The notes beneath the pieces are model-generated. The model made no database searches. It was not told where the DNA came from and was given only the letters and a program-made list of their open reading frames with translations. From Zopfochytrium polystomum (lineage: Eukaryota > Chytridiomycota > Chytridiomycetes > Chytridiales > Chytridiaceae): 64,000 nucleotides of DNA. Each line of letters opens with the position of its first letter. Within the stretch, counting starts at the first letter, position 1. Positions 39,983 to 50,519 of this stretch are shown here, one piece after another. The stretch spans positions 108,942 through 172,941 of the forward strand of contig JAIVFJ010000144.1 of assembly GCA_025765615.1 (NCBI GenBank). Reading direction: 5' to 3'. The position numbers and the translations under genes are program-made.

Positions 39983-42900
39983 TCATCTCCCCCTTTTAGG
40001 CCTCTTCTGCAACTTGGTGGGGTACCTGGTCTTGAACTTGAGCAGAAGGTCTTGGCAGTGAGTGAGGTTTGACTCAGGTTCCAAGGTGTTGTCAGCATCT
40101 GAGTAACCTTTCAACTTAACAAGGAACTTGAGTGTCCTTCCAAACCACTTGGCATCCAAGATTTGTTCAACCTCAAATTCCTCTTCACCTTCTACCTCAA
40201 CTGGAGGAGGAGGAGGAACAACTCTGCCTGGAATGGAATTGGCCACAAACTTCTCCAAAAGGCTGACATGGAAAACTGGGTGGATCTTCATGGATGCAGG
40301 GAGATCCAGCTTGAAGGTGACTGGATTGATTTGCTCCAAGATCTTGAAAGGTCCCAACTTGAGGTTGTCTAGCTTGGGACTTGGTCTTTTGGTCTGCAAG
40401 TTCTTCCTCAGAAGCCAAACTTGCTGACCCACAGCAAGGTCATGGTCCATTCTGTGAGTGTTGGCGAATCTTGAGGCATCTTCTTGGGCTTGCTTCAGGG
40501 TGGAGTCCAGGAAGGTGCTGATGATCTTGAGCTTATGCAAGTGTGAAGCCACAGCAGGAGCTTGGACATTGGATAGGGTCTCTTGTCCCAAAAGATCTCC
40601 TCTTGGATTGAAGCCATAGGTTGCAAAGAAAGGAGATAGCTGGGTGCTTGAGTGGAGAGAATTGTTGAGAGCAAATTCTGCCAGCAGAAGGAGGGTGGGC
40701 CAATCATCCTGTTGATAGCTGACATAGCACCTCAAATACTGCTCCAGAGTCTGGTTTGTTCTTTCTGTTTGTCCATCAGTCTGAGGGTGATAAGCAGTTG
40801 ACAGTTGAGACTTGATTCCAAGGGCTGTTGTGAGTGCTTTCCAAAATTGAGATCTGAACTGAGGTCCTCTGTCACTGATGATTGACTGAGGCAGCCCATG
40901 GAGCCTGAATATGTGCTGCAAAAACAGGTCTGCTGTTCCTTGTGCATCTATATTCTCAGTGCAGGGGATAAAATGGGCCAACTTTGTCCTTCTGCAGATG
41001 ACAACAAGGATAGAGTCAAATCCATGGGATGGGGGCAGTTTCACAATGAAGTCCATGGATATTGATGACCAAGGGCTGATGGCAATTGGGAGGGGCTCCA
41101 GAAGTCCATAGGGCTTGTGTCTGCTGGATTTGTTTCTTTGACAGGTTTTACAGCTGCTGACATAGTTCTTGATGTACTTCCTCATGCCTGGCCAGTAGAA
41201 GTCTCTGGAAACAAGCTCATATGTCTTGTGCTCTCCTGGGTGTCCAGCTGTTGCTGCATCATGCCTTGTCTTGAGTATCTCAAGTTTTTCCTCCTCTTGG
41301 CTGATTTGAATCTTGTGAGGCTTGGGGTCCTTGGAAATAGCATTGGCCCACACACTGTCAGGAAGCAATGAAAGGTGTGTCTTGGATGGTGGGGTGAAAC
41401 CATCTCCCCCTTCAGGTGCAAGGTCTGTTCTTCTTGACAGGGCATCAGCCACAGTGTTAAGGTGGCCAGGAGAATAGCACAGCTTAAAGTCATACTCAGA
41501 GAGCAGTTCAGCCCACCTGGCATGCCTCTGCTTGAGCAACCTCCTTGCCCTGAAGAAGGTGAGGTTCTTGTGATCAGAATAGACAGAGATGCCTTTAGAA
41601 CCAGCCAAGTAGTGTCTCCAGAATTTGAATGCTTCCACAATTGCAAGCAACTCCTTGTCATGGACTGTGTAGTTACACTCAGCACTGTTCAGCTTCCTGG
41701 AGTAATATGCCACTGGATGCAGAGGAGCAGAGGGGTCCTGAGAGCTTGGCTGGGACAGAACAGCGCCAAGGGCATAGTCTGAGGCATCAGTTTCCAAGGT
41801 GAAGGGAAGCAAGGGATCCACATGCTTAAGCGAGTGGTGCACTTGTGGTTGCTGTCTTGAGAGCTAGCCAGGCTTGCTCTGCTGCTGGGGTCCATTCAAA
41901 CTTGGTGGTCTTCTTGGTGAGATCAGTGAGAGGCTTGGCTATGGCAGAATAGTTGGCAATGAAGGTTCTGTAGAAGTTGCAAAACCCAAGGAAGCTTTGA
42001 ACATCCTTGATGGAATTTGGAGCCTTCCATTCAAGAATAGTTTGGATCTTGTCTGGTGCCATGGAGATCCCTTTGTCAGACACAATGAACCCCAAAAACT
42101 CAATGGAGGTCTTGTGGAATTCACACTTCTCCAGCTTTGCATAGAGGTGATGCTGTCTGAGTCTCTCCAAGACAGTCTTGACATGTCCCATATGGCTTGC
42201 AGTGTCGGACGAAAATACCAGGATATCATCCAGGTAGACAATGACAAAAAGGTCCAGAATATCCCTGAAGATGTCATTCATCATGCCTTGGAAAATAGCT
42301 GGAGCATTGGTAAGTCCAAAGGGCATGACCAAGTACTCAAAGTGACCATATTTGCATCTGAAGGCAGTCTTCCATTGATCCTGGGGCTTAATTCTGACCA
42401 AATTGTAGGCACCTCTGAGGTCAATCTTGGAAAATATCCTTGCATGGCTCAGTTTGTCCAGTAATTCAGAGATGAGAGGCAGTGGATAGCAGTTCTTGAC
42501 TGTCATCTCATTGAGATCTCTGTAGTAGTCCACGCAGGGTCTCAGTCCCCCATCCTTCTTCTTGACAAAAAAGATGGGAGCTCCAGCTGGTGACTTGGAA
42601 GGTTCGATGAATCCCTTGTTCAGCATTTCTTCAATGTATTCTTGGAGGGCCTTGGCTTCTGGTGGAGAGAGGTGGTACAGTGGCTTGAAAGGTGGGCTGC
42701 AAGTTTCATCCTTGAGTGGGATTTCACAGTCATAAGGCCTCTGAGCTGGTAGCAGGTCTGCCTTGGTCTTGGAAAACACATCAGCATAAGGAAGATATTC
42801 TTTTGGTAGCTTGGATGCCAGCAAAAGGTCTGATGGGTCCAAGTTCCTGTGCTCTTCAGCAGTGGGGCATGAATTCTTGACTGGGAACTGTGATTCTTGA

Positions 42901-44522
42901 ATCTTTGACTGACAGTTCTGTCTTGGCAAAGACTGTGAGCTGTGGAACTTGAATCTTGAATGTGGACTGTGAGCTGTGGTACTTGAATCTTTGACTGGAG
43001 GTTTTGCGAACAAGAGTCTTGGCCATGACTGTGAGCTCTATGAGCTCCACTTGAATCTTGACTGTGAACTGTGAACTGTGGAACTTGAGTCTTGGCTGGC
43101 TGTGAATCTTGAATCAAGGGCTTGAGAGCATGAGACTTGGGGGATTGACTTGAGTTTTGGGTGGCTGTTCGAATTGGTGGAGGTTGGACTTGACCAGTGA
43201 CCCAATCAATGGCAGGGTTCTGGGCTTGCAGCCATGGTAATCCCAGGACCAAGATCCAATACTTCCAGGTTGACCATGGATGGTGGAAAGTCTTGGATGT
43301 GGAGGTTTAGCTTGGTTTCATGGCTGATTTCCTTGAACAGAGCATGATTGGCAAAGTGGACCTTGAGGGGTGTGGATTTCTTGATGGTGGGAATGGCACA
43401 AGACTTGGCAAGGGTGGCATCAATGATGTTGCAGGATGATCCAGAGTCGAAAAGGGCCTTGGTTGTGATGGTTGACTTGGGTGAGAGTTGAATCTTGACA
43501 TCCATGGTGAGTTGGTGGGGCTTGGAATCGGAGGTGTTTGTGGTGCTGGTGGTGGTGATGAAACAGGGGCAGCTTGGAGGAGGGTCCAGGGAATAGCCCC
43601 TCAGTGAGCCTGGACCTGGGAGTTTGGGTGCTTCTTCCTTGGGAAGTCCTTGACAGCATGCTCCTTGGAGCCACAGTAGAAACACAGTCCCTGCTGGGCC
43701 CCCTTGTTTTCTCCTCTTGGCTCAGAGGACCCTTAGGAAGTGTCTCAACTGCATCCACTTGCATGGGTTCAGGAACTGTAAGAGCTTGAGGGACTGGGGT
43801 AGGTCTTGATGTAGTTCCTACTTGTCTTTGCTTCAGCCTCTTGGAGTAGAGTGTGTTGTCAATCTTGATGGCAAGGAGAATGTACTCTTCCCAGGTCTCA
43901 GGGATGTGCAGAGACTGGGAGAGCATGTCTTGGATGGACTCATGGAGACCATCATGGTACAACTCCATCAGAGCTGCATCATTGTATCCAGAGTCTCTGG
44001 CTAGTTGCTTGAATTGGTTGGTGTAGGCCACACAAGATTGCTTTCCTTGCTTGATATGCTTGAGCTTGGATCTTGCTGTCCAAGATGCGTAGGGGTCACC
44101 AAAGGTAGCTTCCAGCCCCTCCCAGAGCTCTTGCAGGGTGGTGGGTGTGCTTGGGAGAGATTGGTACCATGATTGAGCTTGACCAGACAGGAGGGTGCTT
44201 GTGAAAAGAACCTTGACTTGCTCACTGGGAAATCTTGAAGGTTGGAGAAGGATGACATTCTCCACAGTGGCCATAAAGTTCCTAAGGTCTTTGGCCAGCC
44301 CAGTGAACTTGTCAGGGCTGGGAACCTTGGGCTCTCTTGCTTGGTTGGCTTGGGGCAGGGAAAAGCTTGATGTTCTTGTTGGTGAAGTTGTTGTTGAAGC
44401 TGGTGCTGCTGTTGAAGGACTTGTTTTTGAAGTTGGTGTGTCTGTCTTGAAAGGGCTTGTAATTGGTCCTTCAAGGCTTGGAAGGCAGTTGCATCAGGGA
44501 AGGTGTTGTTTGGGTCAGACAT
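39983..44522 (-). CDS. Gag-pol polyprotein of the retrotransposon (frameshifted)
   Basis: From ATG 44,522 ([14 protein letters not shown]) through a Gln-rich coiled region; Gag core with [20 protein letters not shown]; a degenerate zinc knuckle CFYCGSKEH whose last Cys is Phe; protease [11 protein letters not shown] (43,440); reverse transcriptase with [33 protein letters not shown] and YLDD (42,230); RNase H with [19 protein letters not shown] and YSDHKNL; integrase zinc finger HPGEH..CKTC, D at [10 protein letters not shown] at ISDRGPQF, E at [10 protein letters not shown]; chromodomain [11 protein letters not shown] with the usual Trp of WEPE replaced by Leu. The stop (39,983) overlaps the polypurine tract. 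At least three one-base shifts (about 44,360, 43,700, 41,835) break the polyprotein, so the copy is probably not autonomous unless these are assembly errors. Confidence 0.9.
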
Positions 44523-44562
44523 GATGGCAGAGGGTAGTAGGAGACGGTGAAGTGAATTATGA

Positions 44563-44870
44563 TGTCAGGGACAGGGCAGGACAGGACAAGGCAGACAAGG
44601 AACTGAGAGGAGTGATGATTGTATTGGAAACAATAATTCACTTGAGGGATGGGACAGGTCCCCCATCCCCCTTTTATACCTTTTGAGAATCTTCCTAGTC
44701 AAGACTCAAAGAAAGTTCCAGAAAGAGCAATTAGTAATACAATGATACCACTGATACCAATGACAACAAGACAAGTCAGGAAAGCAAAGAAGGTTCCAGA
44801 AGGTTCCACAAGGTTCCATGAAGGAATGTTCTAGAAGATTCCAGAGGTTTCCAGAGGGTGATTCATAACA
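44563..44870 (-). repeat. 5' LTR, 308 bp, with heat-shock-element array
   Basis: Starts TGTTATGAATC and ends CCTGACA on the element strand. The GAA/TTC array lies at 44,791-44,860. Immediately beyond its outer end (44,871) begins the prim-pol fragment. Confidence 0.9.
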
Positions 44871-45240
44871 TCCATCATAGCCCTGTCCTTCAAATATTAT
44901 TTGATCTTCACCTTCAATGTCAATGTAAAGTGATGCGTTATTGACAGCTTTAGGAAACCAGTTGTCATACCTGAAATAAATGTGATAGCCACCATCATTT
45001 GTATTTGTAACAAGGGTGTTTATTTCTTCTATTTCACCAAGATGCTCTTCAAACCATGTTTTTGCACTGAACACTTCATCTTTTTTGTCAAGGTCCACCA
45101 CAACTAAATTGCGCTTCATTTCGCAATAAATGCCAAAGTTTTTGGAGATATTTTTGTCAAAATATTTTGTGAATCCATTTTTTCTTAATTCTTGTTCATG
45201 ATACAATTTTTTACCATTTATTACTTTTAATTTCTGTCAA
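44871..45240 (-). pseudogene. Viral prim-pol (archaeo-eukaryotic primase) fragment
   Basis: An AT-rich reading frame of about 120 codons. It shows an hhhDhD motif (NLVVVDLDKKDE), a GxH motif (TNDGGYHIYFRYDN) and an acidic hDhE strand (LYIDIEGEDQ) in the order of AEP primase-polymerases found at the N-terminus of viral D5-type primase-helicases. Upstream a stop bounds it near 45,240, and downstream it is cut by the retrotransposon LTR at 44,870. Its composition matches the 1-14 kb viral block, 30 kb away. Lysine at the usual third motif position is absent, so catalysis is uncertain. It is a remnant, not a gene. Confidence 0.7.
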
Positions 45241-45900
45241 GCCAAACTTGTGGAATGCAAATTGTCTTTGTAACCAGTGTAGTTCAAATTAGTTACTAGA
45301 AGAAAAGTTCATTTCTCAACGAGCTTTTTATTTTCTTCAAATTAGGTGGCAGTGGCGGCGGTGGCGGCGGTGGGGGCAGCAGGTCGGTCGAGGCAGTTGT
45401 CGTTAGCAGCGATGGCAACAACAACAGCGGAGCTGCAGAGGTGTTGTCGTCGAACAGCAGCATCAGAGCGTCAACCTTCTTCGTTTTATTTTTTTTTCTC
45501 CTCGCTCTTTCATCGTAGAGGCAGTCACTACCCTCCTCAACCCGCTCAGCCCACTCTACCCACACTACCCGCTCTACATGCTCTTCCGCTCCTGCAAGTC
45601 GCGCTCGCTCATTTGCCAGTCAGAAAGCCTGACCGTCTCCCTCTCTCACTCCCTCCCTCCCTCCCCGCTTGCACACCTGGCATCCTGCCCGCCCTGGACC
45701 GCCCGCCGGACCGCTGTCCTTTCGCCCCATGACTCACCACTCTCCGACGCCATCCTTGCACCACACAGGGCAGGCAGGCAGGCGGGTGGGTTGTCCGGGT
45801 GTCGAACGGCGAAGTGCAAAAATCACACACCTGCTCTTGAGCGGAAGGAAACAAAGAAGACCCTGAAAACAATCACAATCATTCATGTTGGATGATGGAG
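45241..45900. other. Interval with low-complexity coding potential
   Basis: A minus-strand frame ending at 45,296 contains a proline run and VDALMLLFDDNTSAAPLLLL, possibly the last exon of a gene. The plus strand has KPDRLPLSLPPSL-like frames. Neither is assignable. Confidence 0.25.
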
Positions 45901-45901
45901 G

Positions 45902-47201
45902 ATCAGCAGACAGGAGCCGATGTTGCCAAGCGTCTCCCTGTCGCTGGTAACGCAGCACTGCAAGGCGGGCTGCCTTGACGATGCCATCGGCTGCTACTCC
46001 GCCGTCGCCGTTCGCGCCCGCCCAGCCAACCACCTCCTCTATGGTAACAGGTCAGCCACGCACTTTGAAGCGGGACGGAACAAGGACGCCCTCCGCAACT
46101 GCATTAACAGCCTCGCTGCCAGTAGCAGCGCCGACACCAACGCCTTTTGCACAAAGATCCCAGCGCGGCTGGTCAACATAGCGTGCCTGCTAGGCCCCCC
46201 TCCGCAGTCGTCGCCGACGTTGCTGTTACCCTGCTGCTCTCGCCGCTTTCAGACGCGCAGCAGCGGCTGCTTGCTGCGGCGGCGACGGACCGCTGGCGGG
46301 GAGCAGGGCGTCGCTGGCCGTCAACACGCTGACCTGGTCAATCCTTGACTTCTGCTTGTCGCTCGAGTACTTCCCGATCGGGTAAGAGCGACTGGTCCAT
46401 CGGAGGCACAGCTTTGTGACGCTTGTGAACTACTATCCCCGCCGCAAGAACGACCCGTCCATCGACGTCCAACTTCACATCACAATGAGCGTCGTCAATC
46501 CCACTGGGTTGACTGCATTGACAGCCTTCCCCTCCCGACAATTTGGAGCTGGCACATGCCCAGCGGCGCAGACCTCTCCCAACTGGGGATCAAGCAACAG
46601 CAGGTGGAAATGTTGGACAGCCTCCTCAGCACCATGCCGCGCTCCAAGCTTTTCGAGCAGGCATCCTCTCTTGTCGACAAGCAGAGGGAATTCGTCTCTT
46701 GGAGGGCGATCTGTGGTGGATGGATCACGTCAAAGGTTTCGTTCAAGGCCGAGTGCGCCATTACAGCCAAGCCCAAGCTGCTGGACTGGCTGTGGCAGCT
46801 GTGCGCCTCCATCTGCTACCTGGCAAAGCGCGACATCTCGCGGAAAGTCCACACCGAGTTTTCCCCGTCGACCACGAGCTCTTTCTTCGTCGTCCTTGAG
46901 TACCTCCTCGCCCACGTGTCCTCCCAGCTTCGCGACCACCTCTGCAGGGCAAGCACCGACCGGTGCGTGCAAGTGTTCTCGGCGACGGTTGCAGCGGCAG
47001 GTGCGGTCTTGGAAGCTTGGCACGGCGTCAGGGTTCAACGACGAACAAGGTTTTGTTTTGCAGCGTCGCGTGGGTTTTCGTGGAGATGGCGGCGGAGGGC
47101 ACGTGGAAGGTGGCTGTTGCAAAACGACTAACACGTTGGATGTTTTAACACGCAGTTTGAGACCGTCGCGGGACCCGTCAGGGAGCTGACCGAGTCGTAA
47201 A
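45902..47201 (+). CDS. TPR-containing host protein, frameshifted or multi-exon
   Basis: After a one-base slip near 45,962, the sequence reads KAGCLDDAIGCYSAV, ANHLLYGNRSATHFEAGR and DALRNCINSL, a TPR pair of the Hsp70/Hsp90-cochaperone (STI1-like) kind: GN-A-x5-AI-x-CY then NRSA-H-x5-AL-DC. Later segments (MPSGADLSQLGIKQQQVEML, KPKLLDWLWQLCASICYLAK) are helical and unassigned. The end TQFETVAGPVRELTES is followed by a stop at 47,201. Intron positions are unclear between 46,300 and 46,450. The TPR part is confident, the remainder is not. Confidence 0.5.
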
Positions 47202-47396
47202 GTTTGGGTTTCTTTTTCCCCCGTATTTTCCAATCTATCTTCATCGTTTTACGCATGTGACAGCGGAAAAATGTGCCCAAAAAGCACGAAGGGAGGAGAA
47301 TGAGGGACGATCGGAGCGCAGACAAACGTGTGGCAGCAAAGAGAATGAGAATGGGGGAAGAAAAAGTCGAATTGAAGTTGAATGAATGCCACTAAT

Positions 47397-47403
47397 GGAA
47401 GAA

Positions 47404-47434
<31 letters not shown>

Positions 47435-47435
47435 G

Positions 47436-47496
<61 letters not shown>

Positions 47497-47535
47497 CAAA
47501 GGCGGAGAGAGAGAGACGGAGAGAGAGAGAAGGAG
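47397..47535. repeat. GA microsatellite
   Basis: About 140 bases of GAGAGA with a few interruptions (GCGAGA, CAGAGAC). Its frames give repetitive Arg-Glu or Ser-Leu strings with no meaning. Confidence 0.95.
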
Positions 47536-47739
47536 CACTGTTGCGCAAGGTCGGGCACTGTGGAGCAAGTACAGTTTCTCTCGCCCACAAAATCAGCCAG
47601 AAACCCCAGTGACCGCCCGGTGGTCGTTCACATGATTGTGCACAGGAAACACTAAGAATGTGGATAACCTGGCAAAAACATTCCTTCTTGTCGTCTTTCA
47701 AGTACTACCAGAAGGACACATTAGTATAGGATGATGATT

Positions 47740-50505
47740 TCATTCAGTGACAGAAAATACCTTAACAAAAGTTGAATCTCTGAAATCTTGTTTTGTGTTT
47801 TTCATTGAGAATGAATGGACAATCTCAGAATGTAGCCCCAACTCAATTGCACTCCAGGCCAGCACAAACTCTGGAGTTGTGTCATATAATGCTAATAGTT
47901 GAGGAGTAAGGGTATTCATCAATGGGTCTTTCTGAAACTCTCCAAGGAGGAGCTTTCTCCATGGTGCAATGAGTCTGAGCTGTGCAGTATATCCTTCAAG
48001 ACAGAATTAACAAGATTCTGTTTTAGGCACTATAAAACTGCATCCTACCACTTTCCAACCTTTCTACCAATATTAAATCATCACTGAGGCTTTTACCAAG
48101 TGCAGTTGAGAGAAGTTTTCCTCCAAGTAAAACATTTAAATGGTGTAATTGTTCACGTTTTGTCAACCATATATCCAGATTCTTAAAGGGAAAGTGGCGG
48201 CTCTTGAAAAATTCCACAAGGTAGCCACAGAACTCTTCTGTGGTAAAGTTCCAATATGCCATCACTGGACCTGCGGCCCTTATGTCATCACCAATATGAA
48301 GCAGGCTATGGACAGTGGTAAGGCATGTCTGAACTCTCCCTGGGTCCCCTTGGTAGTAGAAACTAAAGCAAAAGATTAGATTCTTCTTTCCATTCCCACT
48401 GATCTCAGCAGCTTACCGCTCATAAGTGTTAACCCAATCAACAATCCCTGCTTCCAAATCTTCCACACAGCCACGTGTGAGAGCAATTTGCACACAATGC
48501 TTTGCAATGTTTGACAGCTGCAAAAAGTGCTTGTAGTGTCCACCCTCAGTATCCGGAAATTTGCCAAGTAGCACAACTGGCCCAATGTAATGGAGCCAAA
48601 AGGACCAAGTCTCCGCTTTCATAGGACTTTTTGCATCCAACAGATTAGGAACTCGAGATCCGTGATCCGAGATCCGTGAAATGACGGTATGGTTGATCCA
48701 GCTGCAGCAGTCTCTTCCCAGACCTTCTTCCACACTGCAGGGGCAATGCAATAATTTCCTTTGCCCTCATTCAGTCCAAATGTTCCTCCCCAAAGCTTAA
48801 CAAGGGTTTTGATAACGTTTTCATACACTAGATGCATGAAAATCCAGAGGAAGTGACTGAGGAAACAAAAGCAATGGAATGAGGGACAGCACTGGCATTC
48901 CTTTAATTCAAGATTCTTTTTCCAGTTTCGCCACTTCTGCATTGGTAGTTGCTTGACACAGCTTTCTCGCAGTTGTCACAAATGACTTGTGTGTTCGCAT
49001 GGGAAGTGCACATCCACCATGGGACACAGTTCCAAAAGCTTGACGGTCAAGCGGGACATACAAAGTATTTGCTGATGAGTCTGGTGGTGAAACGCCTTGT
49101 ATCTCACACCACTGACAAGGAGGTAGGCCATTGTGCCCTTTCATCTGCATGAGGGTTGCAACAGCAGGCATGTCACCAAAGCAGAGAATCAGATGTGCCC
49201 GAAGAGTAAAGTCCTCATTTGCAGGATGTCTCTGCATTTCACCCCAACAGCCAGTTTTGACAACTCCCCAACCAGAGGATAGAGGAAAGAATCAAATTCC
49301 TTTGGCTTGTTTGGACCTGGTATGGCCGCAACACACATCACATTGTTCAGATGCATTCGAATTTCCGGAGGCAGGTTGTAATTGAATAAATTCAGTGGCC
49401 AGCAGGTTTGCTTTCGAGACTTGAAAGGGCCAAATCCATCAGTCAACATTCCAAGAGCAATATCGTGAGGACCATCAAAAAACTTGTGATCAAAAGTATG
49501 TCCTCCAATCTTCACAGCAGTTTGCAACAGACGCTGATAATTTTCTCCATTAAACACATCTACAATCAATTTGACCATGGCTTCCAATCTATACAGCCCA
49601 CAGAGTCTTGGTATAAGTGGGAGAAACTGCCATTGCTTCTGGGCTGTCCTGTCCGAATTATACCGATTTTCTTGGCAAAATGGACACTCTGTGGCCTTTG
49701 CATAGTGTCCAGCAAAACACACACAGCAGTTTACACAGCAGTCATACAAAACTGGCTTCAGTTTTGAAAAATAGGCCAGCTTTCGCACTGCAGAATCAAA
49801 TGATGGAATGTCTCCACCAATAATTGGTTTAAGCTCATTGAAAGCAGTATTAGTGACCCTGTTTTTCAATTTCCACGATAGAAGCTGCATTAATTTGAGA
49901 TCTGAGTCAGAGAGAGAAGGTACTGGGTGTTTGTAAGTACCATGATCTGGGTAATAGAATGACATACCATCTCCTTCCTGCCAGTCATTTCATTCTCCTT
50001 GGACTCATCAACATCATCATAATCACCAGAGACATACACTTCATCTGCTTCAAAATTACTGCTGCTTTCAGACCCAGACTGATCAGAGGATATGTCTGAC
50101 AGCATCTCTACATCATCTTCCAGTGGTTTGTCCCAGGAGAGAGTTCCCCACGCAGCATTTTCAATCAAATGAACAACATCCTGAATCACAGGTATTCCCT
50201 GAGGGGTTTCCTCAGAAGAACCTGAACGCACATCTGGAGCCTCAACTGGGATCACATCTAACAGAATTGGATCCCTTTGCTCGTTCACAGGGACGCCAGA
50301 AACGTGAGCCTTTGGTCCAGATGCACCTTCAGTTCTTGTCTCAGGTTGAATCATCCATTGAAGCATTTCGTGTCGCGTGTGGGTATCAATGGCCGCTCTT
50401 AGAGATGCCTGAAGTATTCCATTCCTATGCTGCATTATTTGAGATGTCAAAAGTCTCTTTCGACAACCACAACGACATGGATACTTTTTTGTGGGCATTG
50501 TAATG
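47740..50505 (-). mobile_element. CACTA-superfamily Tnp2-type transposase gene, decayed
   Basis: First exon from ATG 50,498 (MPTKKYPCRCGCRKRLL, a Cys-rich start) with an acidic stretch, a GTATGT donor near 49,965 and acceptor at 49,900. Next: KLAYFSKLKPVLYDCCVNCC, CPFCQENRYN zinc pair, YRLEAMVKLIVDVFNGENYQ, IALGMLTDGFGPFKSRKQT, WPLNLFNYNLPPEIRMHLNN, IPGPNKPKEFDSFLYPLV, then in another frame GDMPAVATLMQMKGHNGL and CQWCEI, then LVYENVIKTLVKLWGG. This is the Tnp2/DUF4218-type order used by fungal CACTA elements. Frameshifts near 49,235, 48,800 and 48,640 and a loose 3' half make it a relic. Terminal CACTA repeats not located. Confidence 0.75.
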
Positions 50506-50519
50506 ATGTAGTTCTTTCT

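Larger units (their letters stand above)
39675..44870 (-). mobile_element. Ty3/Gypsy LTR retrotransposon (chromovirus type), complete with both LTRs
   Basis: Two 308-base LTRs bound the element, with TG...CA ends on the element strand. A purine tract (AAAAGGGGGAGATGA) directly precedes the 3' LTR, confirming minus-strand orientation. The order protease, reverse transcriptase, RNase H, integrase, chromodomain defines Ty3/Gypsy chromoviruses. Flanking bases (GCTGA left, TCCAT right) do not form a target duplication. No tRNA-complementary TGG follows the 5' LTR, so the primer is unclear. Confidence 0.92.

Noticed and set aside
39670..44875. Target-site duplication of the LTR retrotransposon
   Set aside because: The five bases outside each LTR (GCTGA and TCCAT) do not match, nor do longer flanks, so none was annotated.
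47241..47701. Frames of repeated Ser-Leu or Arg-Glu
   Set aside because: Products of the GA microsatellite, not proteins.
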